Shown in pieces: positions 1 through 7,397 of a stretch of 19,466 nt of DNA. The stretch covers positions 13,442-32,907 of the forward strand of contig NHHT02000003.1 of NCBI GenBank assembly GCA_002170875.2, written 5' to 3'. The notes below the pieces were generated by a model. It made no database searches, had not been told where the DNA came from, and saw nothing but the letters and a program-made list of their open reading frames with translations. This DNA is from Pelagibacteraceae bacterium TMED170. Lineage in GTDB: Bacteria; Pseudomonadota; Alphaproteobacteria; Pelagibacterales; Pelagibacteraceae. Position 1 is the first letter of the stretch; each line of letters starts with the position of its first letter. The position numbers were made by a program, and so were the translations under genes.

Positions 1-1524
1 CGACTAAACCAAATCTATTTACAGCATCATCAAACAAAAAGAGCTAATAGAATTAATTATTCACCGATAGATAGACTACATATTGATACTGATAAGTTTT
101 TTAGAGATGATAAAAATAGATCCAAATTTCAATCTTATGTTTCATTGATATATGCACTAGACTCCCAACACAGTCTTTCAGTAGACGACATAAGATTGTA
201 TTTTGATCCTATCAACCGAGTATACTTACCTATCTTTTATGATGGAAAATCAAATATTCTTAATACTGAACAAAAACTTAATAATGAAAGTTTGAATAAA
301 TTAGTTTCTTATGATGCAAAATTAGGAGCTTATTCATCGATTAATTTAATAAAAAATTTAGATGATAAAAAAATTTTTTCTAAAATTAAAGATAATGGGG
401 TTAAATTAAGTTTTAAACGTTATTTAAAAATTAAAAACAATATAATTAAAAGATTAGAATTAATTTCAAATTCAGATCCAACTAAAATTCAATTTTTGGA
501 AACAAAAGAATATTTTTCTAGTTTAAGCAAAAATGATATTAAAAATGAAAATTTAAAGATAGTTTTTTTAGACTATGAAAATAAAAATTATTTTATATGT
601 GATTTATCTTTAAAAAATTGTGAAGAAAATAAAATTAGTTTAAATAAATTTGAAAATACAGTTAGACAGTTAATAAAACAAGATTTTTCATTTTTAACTG
701 ATCAAAATTATAAAAATGCAGAATTTCTGTATGTTTATGATAATTTAGACTATTCCAAAATTAACAAAAAAAAATTTATTGAATTTAAAGAAATAAACTT
801 AGAAAATTTTACAATTCAATATACCGAAGATGTTGAAGTTGAATTACTAAGAGATCAAAAAATAATTAGAATAAATCAAAAAAATAATTCTGGACGTACA
901 ATTGTTACTGGAAATGAAATTGATTCTTGGTCAATATTTCTTGATGGAAAAAATCAAGAAATTAAATCACACATATTACTTGATCATAATAATTTGACAG
1001 GTTGTTTGACTTTTATTGATATTAAAATTTCAAATATTAATGTTAATACAAATGATACAAGCTGTGAAGACTCAGTTAATTTTATAAGAGTGAGTGGAGA
1101 CATTAACACTATTAATGTAGAAAATAGCAAATCAGACGGACTTGATATTGATTTTTCAAATGTATCAATTAATTCATTAAGTTTTAAAAATATTTATAAT
1201 GATTGTTTAGATTTATCATTTGGTAATTATGAAATAATTAATTTATTTGCAGAAGGTTGTGGGGACAAAGGTATTTCAGTGGGTGAAAAATCAAATGCAA
1301 AACTATCTAGTATATATATAAAAAATGCTAATGTGGGGCTTGCTGCTAAAGACTCTTCTCTAGTGAATATTGCTGAGTCTAGAATAGTCGATACTCCAGT
1401 TTGCTTTTCTTCATATAGAAAAAAACAAGAATTTTCAGGAGCTATAGTTAAAATAAAATCAACCAATTGTACAAAAGATAAATTCCAATCACAAGTTGGA
1501 TCGAGTATTATTTTAGGATTATGA
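1..1524 (+). CDS. CotH-like protein with C-terminal parallel beta-helix (5' end missing)
   Basis: The frame is open from the first base, so the true start lies outside the window; 507 residues are visible. Residues 57-82 contain H-S-L-S-x-x-D-x-R-x-Y-F-D followed by L-P-I-F-Y-D-G, which resembles the core of CotH-kinase-family proteins. From about residue 297 to the end the chain turns into short beta-strand rungs rich in N, D, S, I and G. These include D-G-L-D-I-D-F-S, then D-C-L-D-L-S-F, then G-D-K-G-I-S-V-G-E at 421-429, as expected for a right-handed parallel beta-helix. The stop overlaps the start of the VTC-domain gene by four bases (ATGA), implying translational coupling. CotH members phosphorylate protein in spore-formers, but the role outside spores is unknown. 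I infer a cell-surface or envelope role only from the fold; no signal peptide can be judged because the N-terminus is missing. Confidence 0.7.
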   Translation, partial: RLNQIYLQHHQTKRANRINYSPIDRLHIDTDKFFRDDKNRSKFQSYVSLIYALDSQHSLSVDDIRLYFDPINRVYLPIFYDGKSNILNTEQKLNNESLNKLVSYDAKLGAYSSINLIKNLDDKKIFSKIKDNGVKLSFKRYLKIKNNIIKRLELISNSDPTKIQFLETKEYFSSLSKNDIKNENLKIVFLDYENKNYFICDLSLKNCEENKISLNKFENTVRQLIKQDFSFLTDQNYKNAEFLYVYDNLDYSKINKKKFIEFKEINLENFTIQYTEDVEVELLRDQKIIRINQKNNSGRTIVTGNEIDSWSIFLDGKNQEIKSHILLDHNNLTGCLTFIDIKISNINVNTNDTSCEDSVNFIRVSGDINTINVENSKSDGLDIDFSNVSINSLSFKNIYNDCLDLSFGNYEIINLFAEGCGDKGISVGEKSNAKLSSIYIKNANVGLAAKDSSLVNIAESRIVDTPVCFSSYRKKQEFSGAIVKIKSTNCTKDKFQSQVGSSIILGL

Positions 1525-2144
1525 GTTTTAGATTTGAAGAAAAAATGAGATTAAATTCCACTAAAGTATTTGAATTCATGAAATGGATTAAATTAAATAA
1601 TGGTTTGGAATTGTATCCTTCAAGAATTATAAATTCTTTGTATTTAGATAACAAAAATTTTTCAATGTTCGACCACTCAATGGAGGGTGTTACTCCAAGA
1701 AAAAAACTTAGAATAAGAACCTATAATAATAATTTCTTTTTAAACGATAAATTAAATTTTAAAAAAGAACTGAAAATTACTTCTGTAGAGGGCAGATTTA
1801 AAACTTCTGAAAATTATAATAATTCAATTAAAAATGTTTTTGAGGGAGTTTATGACCATGATTATGGATTATGTTTTCCAGTTTTAAATGTTTTATATGA
1901 GAGAAATTATTTTATGGTTAATAATGTAAGAGTTACTATAGATAAAAATATTCGTTATAAACAAGTTATTAATAATCATATTTCTTCGACTTCAATATAC
2001 GATAAATTTAATGTTGTAGAAATTAAATCTGGTAATAACAAACAAAATTTGTTCAATGAAGATTTTCCATTCGAAAGAACTAGGTTTAGTAAATACTGTA
2101 GAGGCATTGAGTTTACAAATTTAAATTGTTGTTCAGATATTTAA
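1521..2144 (+). CDS. VTC-domain protein (polyphosphate polymerase-like)
   Basis: This 207-residue protein matches the VTC domain, the catalytic tunnel fold of yeast Vtc4 related to CYTH/triphosphate-tunnel enzymes. Visible landmarks in order are R-F-E-E-K at 4-8, S-L-Y-L-D-N at 39-44, R-K-K-L-R-I-R at 60-66, K-K-E-L-K at 81-85 and E-R-N-Y-F at 127-131. They continue with R-V-T-I-D at 137-141, V-V-E-I-K-S-G at 165-171 and R-F-S-K-Y-C-R-G-I-E at 188-197. The alternating basic and acidic residues on successive strands are what a phosphate-lined tunnel requires. No membrane segment is evident. It overlaps the upstream CotH-like gene by four bases, and VTC and CotH genes are neighbours in many bacteria. 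Whether it makes polyphosphate or modifies another substrate cannot be told from sequence. The ATG inside the upstream stop is the natural start. Confidence 0.82.
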   Translation: MSFRFEEKMRLNSTKVFEFMKWIKLNNGLELYPSRIINSLYLDNKNFSMFDHSMEGVTPRKKLRIRTYNNNFFLNDKLNFKKELKITSVEGRFKTSENYNNSIKNVFEGVYDHDYGLCFPVLNVLYERNYFMVNNVRVTIDKNIRYKQVINNHISSTSIYDKFNVVEIKSGNNKQNLFNEDFPFERTRFSKYCRGIEFTNLNCCSDI

Positions 2145-2157
2145 AAATTATTTATAG

Positions 2158-2910
2158 TTAATTACCTTTTTTTATAACATGATTTATATGATGGCAAACT
2201 ATAGATACTGTATTTGAAATATTTAAGCTTTCGATATTCTTATTTATACTTATTTTGAATTTGAAATCTGAATGCATTAAAGTTTTCTTTTTTAGTCCAG
2301 AGCCCTCCGAACCAAACAATAAAATATTTCTCCCATCCCATTTATGATCAGTGAAGTCTTTAGTACCTGAAACATCAAATGCACTTACCCAGAAATTTTT
2401 AGATTTTAAGAATTTTAAAGTAGTATTAATATTAGATACTTTAAATAAATTAACGTATTCAACACCACCACTGGCACTTCTATATAATAATTTACTTTTT
2501 GATGGAAATGATCTTTCTTTTACTATTATACCGTCTATATTAAAAGAAACCGCACTTCTTATTATTGAACCTATATTTCTTGGGTCAGTAACATCCTCAA
2601 GAGCTAAAAAATTAATATTTTTTTTATTATTATTTAAAACAAATTCTTTAATAGTTATCTCTTCTAATTGCTCCGCTTCAGCAATTAATCCTTGGTGAGC
2701 AATTTCGTCTTTTCCACATAAATTATCTAATTCCTTTCTTGATTTATAAAAAACATGAGTATTCTTTAACAAGTTGAGGGATTGATTTTCTCTATTTAAA
2801 TTTTTTTGTGCATCTTCTGTTAAAAAAACCCTCTCAATTTTTCTATTAGGGTTTTTTAAAGCTTCTATTACGGCATGTTTGCCAACTATTAAAAATGTTG
2901 TTTTTTTCAT
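2158..2910 (-). CDS. rlmB: 23S rRNA (guanosine-2'-O)-methyltransferase, TrmH/SpoU family
   Basis: This 250-residue SPOUT-fold enzyme is expected to transfer a methyl group from S-adenosylmethionine to the 2'-OH of a guanosine in 23S rRNA (G2251 in E. coli). The N-terminal substrate-binding part begins with the G-K-H-A-V-I-E-A-L signature at 10-18. The three SPOUT motifs follow. Motif 1 is L-E-D-V-T-D-P-R-N-I-G at 104-114 with Arg118, motif 2 is L-L-F-G-S-E-G-S-G-L at 197-206, and motif 3 is E-S-L-N-I-S-N at 227-233. A Shine-Dalgarno AAGG lies six bases before the ATG on the minus strand. It converges on the VTC gene with only 13 bases between stop codons and no visible terminator hairpin. Related TrmH/TrmL tRNA methylases are the main alternative, but the N-terminal domain favours RlmB. 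Confidence 0.88.
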   Translation of the reverse strand: MKKTTFLIVGKHAVIEALKNPNRKIERVFLTEDAQKNLNRENQSLNLLKNTHVFYKSRKELDNLCGKDEIAHQGLIAEAEQLEEITIKEFVLNNNKKNINFLALEDVTDPRNIGSIIRSAVSFNIDGIIVKERSFPSKSKLLYRSASGGVEYVNLFKVSNINTTLKFLKSKNFWVSAFDVSGTKDFTDHKWDGRNILLFGSEGSGLKKKTLMHSDFKFKISINKNIESLNISNTVSIVCHHINHVIKKGN

Positions 2911-2964
2911 GAAAAACCTTCAAATTTTTCAAATAAATAGCATATTTCAATAGAAAAAGATTTA

Positions 2965-2993
2965 TTGCTTTTATGCCTTAAGATGCTTATAAA
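2965..2993 (+). promoter_or_regulatory. Candidate promoter of the tRNA-tuf-secE operon
   Basis: A -35-like TTGCTT at 2965-2970 is followed after exactly 17 bases by TATAAA at 2988-2993, close to sigma-70-type consensus. Transcription would start near base 3000, about 49 bases before mature tRNA-Tyr. A GC-rich ACGC follows the -10 box, resembling the discriminator of stringently controlled promoters; that functional link is inference. It lies in the 138-base gap shared with the divergent rlmB gene. Confidence 0.6.
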
Positions 2994-3048
2994 ACGCTTG
3001 TTGTTAAATACTTTTTAAGTTAAGTGGGTATCCCTAAGATAAAATTCA

Positions 3049-3134
3049 GGAGGGGTACCAAAGCGGTCAAATGGGGCGGGCTGTAAACCCGTTGCCTTCG
3101 GGCTTCGAAAGTTCGAATCTTTCCCCCTCCACCA
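3049..3134 (+). tRNA. tRNA-Tyr (GTA)
   Basis: This is an 86-base class II tRNA with a long variable arm. The seven-base acceptor stem GGAGGGG at 3049-3055 pairs perfectly with CCCCTCC at 3124-3130. The anticodon loop CTGTAAA carries GTA at 3083-3085. The T loop TTCGAAT is present, the discriminator is A and CCA is encoded at 3132-3134. It is the first gene of the tRNA-Tyr, tRNA-Gly, tuf transcript, the same association as in the E. coli tufB operon. Confidence 0.96.
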
Positions 3135-3144
3135 ACTTAATTGG

Positions 3145-3160
3145 TCTTTATTAATAAAGA
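3145..3160. repeat. 16-base perfect palindrome between tRNA-Tyr and tRNA-Gly
   Basis: TCTTTATTAATAAAGA equals its own reverse complement. In RNA it could form a six-base-pair stem with a TTAA tetraloop in the 48-base spacer between the two tRNAs. It might mark a processing site, but the stem is AT-rich and weak and no T-tract follows, so it is not a terminator. Confidence 0.35.
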
Positions 3161-3182
3161 GCGTAATAAGTTTGGATAATAC

Positions 3183-3256
3183 GCGGGTGTAGTTCAATGG
3201 TAGAACGCTAGCCTTCCAAGCTGGATGTAAGAGTTCGATTCTCTTTACCCGCTCCA
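3183..3256 (+). tRNA. tRNA-Gly (TCC)
   Basis: This 74-base tRNA has acceptor stem GCGGGTG at 3183-3189 pairing with TACCCGC at 3246-3252, with one G-U pair at the base. The anticodon stem 3208-3212/3220-3224 encloses loop CTTCCAA with anticodon TCC at 3215-3217. The T loop TTCGATT is present, and CCA is encoded at 3254-3256 after discriminator T. It lies 43 bases upstream of tuf in the same transcript. Confidence 0.96.
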
Positions 3257-3287
3257 AGAATTTTAAGTTAACAATTAAAGCAAATAT

Positions 3288-3292
3288 AAGGA
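3288..3292 (+). promoter_or_regulatory. Shine-Dalgarno site of tuf
   Basis: AAGGA lies seven bases before the tuf ATG, an optimal spacing. It is one of only two clear, well-spaced Shine-Dalgarno sites on the plus strand here, and it fixes the tuf start. Confidence 0.75.
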
Positions 3293-3299
3293 AAAAAAA

Positions 3300-4499
<1,200 letters not shown>

Positions 4500-4505
4500 A
4501 CTCTT

Positions 4506-4581
4506 AGGAGCGTAGTTCAATTGGTAGAGCGCCGGTCTCCAAAACCGGAGGTTGTGGGTTCGAGTCCCTCCGCTCCTGCCA
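4506..4581 (+). tRNA. tRNA-Trp (CCA)
   Basis: This 76-base tRNA has acceptor stem AGGAGCG at 4506-4512 pairing perfectly with CGCTCCT at 4571-4577. The anticodon stem CCGGT/ACCGG encloses CTCCAAA, giving anticodon CCA at 4539-4541. The T loop TTCGAGT is present, the discriminator is G and the 3' CCA is encoded at 4579-4581. It sits six bases after tuf and 20 bases before secE. The transcript must therefore be cut on both sides of it, separating tuf mRNA from secE-nusG mRNA. Confidence 0.97.
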
Positions 4582-4587
4582 AAAAAA

Positions 4588-4605
4588 ATGAAAAAACCGT
4601 TATGA
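4588..4605 (+). other. Five-codon minicistron overlapping the secE start
   Basis: ATG at 4588 opens a frame reading M-K-K-P-L-stop whose TGA overlaps the secE ATG (ATGA at 4602-4605). Its 14 bases closely repeat the secE start: ATGAAAAAACCGTT here against ATGAAAAATCCTTT at 4602. There is no Shine-Dalgarno site. It could be a coupled leader peptide or a chance duplication; no product is claimed. Confidence 0.25.
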
Positions 4606-4793
4606 AAAATCCTTTAAAATTTATTCAAGAAGTTAAGCAGGAAGCATTTCGAGTTACCTGGCCTACTAAAAAAGATACCATGATGGGTGCTTTGATGGTT
4701 TTTGGTCTTGCATCTATAGCAGCTATATTTTTTTTAATTTTAGATCAGATTTTAAGATTTTTACTTAATATAATTTTAACCATAAATTTATAG
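4602..4793 (+). CDS. secE: Preprotein translocase subunit SecE
   Basis: This is the small essential subunit that clamps SecY in the inner-membrane translocon. The 63-residue short form typical of most bacteria has an amphipathic N-terminal helix at about 5-25 ending in the conserved V-T-W-P-T-K-K-D (18-25). One membrane segment follows at roughly 28-48, with a further hydrophobic C-terminal stretch. The ATG at 4602 is chosen because the same frame upstream runs through tRNA-Trp. The other nearby ATG, at 4588, is out of frame. It is co-transcribed with nusG three bases downstream, the usual pairing. Confidence 0.93.
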   Translation: MKNPLKFIQEVKQEAFRVTWPTKKDTMMGALMVFGLASIAAIFFLILDQILRFLLNIILTINL

Positions 4794-4796
4794 ATT

Positions 4797-5321
4797 ATGA
4801 ACTGGTATATAGTGCAAGCTTATTCGGGATTTGAGAAGAAAGTAGTAGAGTCAATAAAAGACACTCTAGAAAAAAAGAAATTAAGTGAACATTTGGAGGA
4901 AATTTTAGTACCAACTCAACAAGTCACAGAGGTTAAAAAGGGAAAAAGAACAAAAAAAGAGAGAAAATACTTTCCTGGTTATGTATTGGTTAAAATAAAC
5001 CTAACAAAGGAAATATACCATTTGATTAAAAATTTGCAGAAAGTAAGTAGTTTTTTAGGTTCAGAGGACAAGCCTACACCAATTACAGATACAGAAATTA
5101 AAAGAATATTGGGACAAGTTTCAGAAAGTGCAATTAATCAAAAAAGTGGTATAAGTTTTGAAGTTGGTGAGAAAGTAAAAGTTTGTGATGGACCTTTTGC
5201 TTCGTTTAATGGTTTAGTTGAAGAAATAGATGAGGAAAAATCAAGATTAAAAGTTTCCGTGTCTATTTTTGGAAGACCTACACCAGTTGATTTAGAATTT
5301 AACCAAGTGGAAAAAAATTAA
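4797..5321 (+). CDS. nusG: Transcription termination/antitermination factor NusG
   Basis: NusG binds the RNA polymerase clamp, suppresses pausing and links polymerase to Rho or to ribosomal protein S10. The 174-residue protein starts [15 protein letters not shown], the usual NGN-domain opening. It ends with a KOW domain from about 118 ([16 protein letters not shown]). The linker between domains is short. It starts three bases after secE and ends one base before rplK, so coupling is likely; no Shine-Dalgarno site is seen. Its partners RpoB, RpoC and S10 are encoded in the same window. Confidence 0.97.
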   Translation: MNWYIVQAYSGFEKKVVESIKDTLEKKKLSEHLEEILVPTQQVTEVKKGKRTKKERKYFPGYVLVKINLTKEIYHLIKNLQKVSSFLGSEDKPTPITDTEIKRILGQVSESAINQKSGISFEVGEKVKVCDGPFASFNGLVEEIDEEKSRLKVSVSIFGRPTPVDLEFNQVEKN

Positions 5322-5322
5322 T

Positions 5323-5748
5323 ATGGCAAAAGAAATTACAGGTTATGTAAAACTTCAAATTAAAGGTGGTCAAGCTAATCCAGCGCCACCAGTTGGTCCA
5401 GCATTAGGTCAACGTGGAATTAATATTATGGAGTTTTGTAAAGCATTTAATGAAAAGACAAAAGCATTCATGGGTAAACCTGTCCCAGTTGTTATTACAG
5501 TTTATAAAGATAAAAAATTTGATTTTATAATTAAATCTCCTCCAGCTTCACACTTTATTAGAGAAGCAGCAAAATTAAAAAGTGGTTCAAAAGAACCAGG
5601 ACGAGTGATTGCTGGATCAATAACAATGAAACAGGCAGAAGCTATTGCAAAAGAGAAAATGAAGGATCTAAATGCTTTTGATATTAAAGAAGCCACAAAA
5701 ATTATTTGTGGCTCAGCTAGATCAATGGGTATTGAGGTTAAAGAATAA
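5323..5748 (+). CDS. rplK: 50S ribosomal protein L11
   Basis: L11 forms the GTPase-associated centre of the large subunit with 23S rRNA and the L10-L12 stalk. Its length of 141 residues is normal. The N-terminal domain carries [10 protein letters not shown] at 21-30, the conserved proline-rich segment near the thiopeptide-binding site. The C-terminal rRNA-binding domain ends with G-S-A-R-S-M-G-I. Its TAA stop shares one base with the rplA ATG (TAATG), which supports stop-start coupling of L11 and L1. Confidence 0.98.
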   Translation: MAKEITGYVKLQIKGGQANPAPPVGPALGQRGINIMEFCKAFNEKTKAFMGKPVPVVITVYKDKKFDFIIKSPPASHFIREAAKLKSGSKEPGRVIAGSITMKQAEAIAKEKMKDLNAFDIKEATKIICGSARSMGIEVKE

Positions 5749-6437
5749 TGAAAAAAAGATCTAAAAGATATAAAGAACTTACAAAGCTATCAACTAAGAA
5801 TAAAAAAGTTGAGCTAAAAGATCTTATAGAATTAGTTAAAAAAACTTCAACAACTAAATTTGATGAGTCGATTGATGTGTCGCTTAGAATAAATCTTAAA
5901 CAAACAAAAGGTGGAGATTTTAATTTAAGAACAGTTTTCAAGTTACCTGAAGGCTCGGGAAAAAAATCAAGGGTTGCAGTTCTATGTGAAGCAGACAAAG
6001 TTGAAGATGCAAAAAAAAGTGGAGCAGAAGTTTATGGATCAGATGATTTAATCGAAAAAATTGCTGTTGGAAAATTTGATTTTGATAAATTAATTTGCAC
6101 ACCTTCGATGATGGGTAAGCTTGGTAAACACGGCAAGGTATTAGGGCCTAAAGGTTTAATGCCAAATCCTAAACTTGGAACTGTCACGACAGATGTTGGT
6201 AAGGCTGTAAAAGACATTAAAACCGGTTTAGTTGAAATTAAAAATGATAAAGATGGAAATGTCGCGTCCACTATTGGCCGAAAGAGTTTTTCAAATGATA
6301 AAATTTTAAAAAATTTCAATTTTTTTATTGACTCAATAAAAAAAGAAAAACCTGATACAATGAAGGGAGAGCTTATAAAAAATATATATCTCACTTCCAC
6401 AATGGGTATTTCATATAAGGTTGGAGGCAAAATTTAG
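5748..6437 (+). CDS. rplA: 50S ribosomal protein L1
   Basis: L1 builds the mobile L1 stalk that guides deacylated tRNA out of the E site. In other bacteria it represses its own rplK-rplA mRNA. The 229 residues are of normal length, with the signature G-P-K-G-L-M-P-N-P-K-L-G-T-V at 133-146. The start overlaps the rplK stop. A GAGG at 5734-5737, ten bases before the ATG inside rplK, could serve as ribosome-binding site. A leader long enough for the classical L1 operator is not available before rplK (a one-base gap), so any autoregulatory site would have to lie within nusG. Confidence 0.98.
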   Translation: MKKRSKRYKELTKLSTKNKKVELKDLIELVKKTSTTKFDESIDVSLRINLKQTKGGDFNLRTVFKLPEGSGKKSRVAVLCEADKVEDAKKSGAEVYGSDDLIEKIAVGKFDFDKLICTPSMMGKLGKHGKVLGPKGLMPNPKLGTVTTDVGKAVKDIKTGLVEIKNDKDGNVASTIGRKSFSNDKILKNFNFFIDSIKKEKPDTMKGELIKNIYLTSTMGISYKVGGKI

Positions 6438-6439
6438 TT

Positions 6440-6952
6440 ATGATGAGCAAAGACGCTAAGAAAAATTACATAGAAGAAATGAAAAAAAATTTTACTTCTA
6501 ATGAATCTATAATGATAGCTCAATATCAAGGCTTAAATGTTAATGAGTTAGATGAATTAAGAAAACAACTTAGAGAAAAAGGTATTTTATTTAAAATAAC
6601 TAAAAATAAAATAACAAAAATTGCAATTAAAGATTCTCCCGTTAAAGATCTTGAAAAATATTTTACTGGTCCAACTGCTGCTGCGATGTCTTCAGATGCC
6701 ATTACTACTGCTAAAATTTTAACTAAATTTGCTAAGTCCCACGATAAGTTAAAAATCGTAGCTGGTTTTATGGATGGCAAAGTATTAGACAATAAAGAAG
6801 TGGCTATAATCGCCACATTACCTACTTTAGATGAAGCAAGGGCTAAAATAGTGGGTATTTTGGCAACCCCAGCTCAAAAATTAGTAAGTATTTTACTTGC
6901 ACCTGGCTCAAAAATTGCTAATTTAGCGCGCGCAAAGAGTTTAAAAAATTAA
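6440..6952 (+). CDS. rplJ: 50S ribosomal protein L10
   Basis: L10 anchors L7/L12 dimers to the ribosome as the base of the stalk. The 170-residue protein has the N-terminal rRNA-binding domain (including Y-Q-G-L-N-V-N-E-L-D-E-L-R and F-T-G-P-T-A-A-A). A C-terminal helix follows, which holds L12 dimers. Two consecutive ATGs (6440 and 6443) leave the exact start open. GGAGG at 6423-6427, within the end of rplA, could act as Shine-Dalgarno site at a long spacing of 12 bases. The gap to rplA is two bases, so the long L10 leader known from E. coli is absent. Confidence 0.97.
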   Translation: MMSKDAKKNYIEEMKKNFTSNESIMIAQYQGLNVNELDELRKQLREKGILFKITKNKITKIAIKDSPVKDLEKYFTGPTAAAMSSDAITTAKILTKFAKSHDKLKIVAGFMDGKVLDNKEVAIIATLPTLDEARAKIVGILATPAQKLVSILLAPGSKIANLARAKSLKN

Positions 6953-6957
6953 TTCAT

Positions 6958-6962
6958 AGGAA
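6958..6962 (+). promoter_or_regulatory. Shine-Dalgarno site of rplL
   Basis: AGGAA lies five bases before the rplL ATG in the 15-base gap after rplJ. L7/L12 is needed in several copies per ribosome, so a dedicated strong site is consistent with its higher translation. Confidence 0.65.
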
Positions 6963-6967
6963 CTTAA

Positions 6968-7336
6968 ATGTCAGATTTAAATAAAATTATAGAAGATTTA
7001 TCAAAACTTACTGTTGTAGAAGCGGCTGAGTTATCCAAACAATTAGAAGAAAAATGGGGAGTTACTGCGGCAGCACCTGTAGCAGCAGCTGCACCCGGAG
7101 CTGCAGCACCAGCAGCCGAAGAAAAATCAGAATTTATAGTTTTTCTTTCAGCAGCAGGAGATAAAAAAATTAATGTTATAAAAGAAGTTAGATCAATAAC
7201 AGGCTTAGGGCTTAAAGAAGCAAAAGATTTAGTTGAAGCCGCACCAAAAGAAATTAAAACAGGTGTTGCTAAAAAAGATGCAGATGAGATGAAGAAAAAA
7301 CTCGAAGCTGCAGGCGCAAAAGTAGAATTAAAGTAA
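6968..7336 (+). CDS. rplL: 50S ribosomal protein L7/L12
   Basis: L7/L12 is the multicopy stalk protein that recruits and stimulates EF-Tu and EF-G, both encoded in this window. The 122 residues show an N-terminal dimerisation domain (about 1-31), an Ala/Pro/Gly-rich hinge at 33-50 and a C-terminal factor-binding domain. The last carries K-I-N-V-I-K-E-V-R near 67-75 and [12 protein letters not shown] at 79-90. It has its own Shine-Dalgarno site. A hairpin follows 15 bases after the stop, before rpoB. Confidence 0.98.
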   Translation: MSDLNKIIEDLSKLTVVEAAELSKQLEEKWGVTAAAPVAAAAPGAAAPAAEEKSEFIVFLSAAGDKKINVIKEVRSITGLGLKEAKDLVEAAPKEIKTGVAKKDADEMKKKLEAAGAKVELK

Positions 7337-7351
7337 ATAAAAATTTAAGTT

Positions 7352-7396
7352 AATTTTACTGCATCATGAAAATTGCAGTAAAGTTTTATTATTATT
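7352..7396 (+). terminator. Attenuator-like hairpin between rplL and rpoB
   Basis: TTTACTGCA at 7355-7363 and TGCAGTAAA at 7374-7382 are perfect inverted repeats around a ten-base loop. A U-G and two A-U pairs extend the stem to twelve pairs (7352-7363/7374-7385). A T-rich run, TTATTATTATT, follows to 7396, one base before the rpoB ATG. This is the layout of a weak intrinsic terminator. Partial termination between rplL and rpoB is established in E. coli and would lower polymerase relative to ribosomal protein output. The stem has only three G-C pairs and the T-tract is interrupted, so it is probably leaky. An RNA-processing role is an alternative. Confidence 0.6.
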
Positions 7397-7397
7397 A

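Noticed and set aside
145..147. TTG at 145 as the start of the CotH-like gene
   Set aside because: The same frame is open and reads sensibly from base 1, with family-like residues before and after 145, so the gene simply enters from outside the window.
2145..2157. Bidirectional terminator between the convergent VTC gene and rlmB
   Set aside because: Thirteen AT-rich bases with no inverted repeat.
2351..2698. 115-codon plus-strand frame inside rlmB
   Set aside because: It lies wholly within the well-supported minus-strand methyltransferase and shows no recognisable domain. Similar antisense frames in rpoB, rpoC and fusA were dismissed for the same reason.
2911..2964. Minus-strand promoter for rlmB
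   Set aside because: TTGAAA-like and TATGCT-like words exist but none are correctly spaced from a partner, so no call is made.
3026..3034. GGGTATCCC upstream of tRNA-Tyr as a hairpin or operator
   Set aside because: Three base pairs around a three-base loop is too small to claim without conservation data.
4521..4601. Upstream extension of secE into tRNA-Trp
   Set aside because: The frame is open only because it runs through the tRNA; SecE similarity begins at the ATG at 4602.
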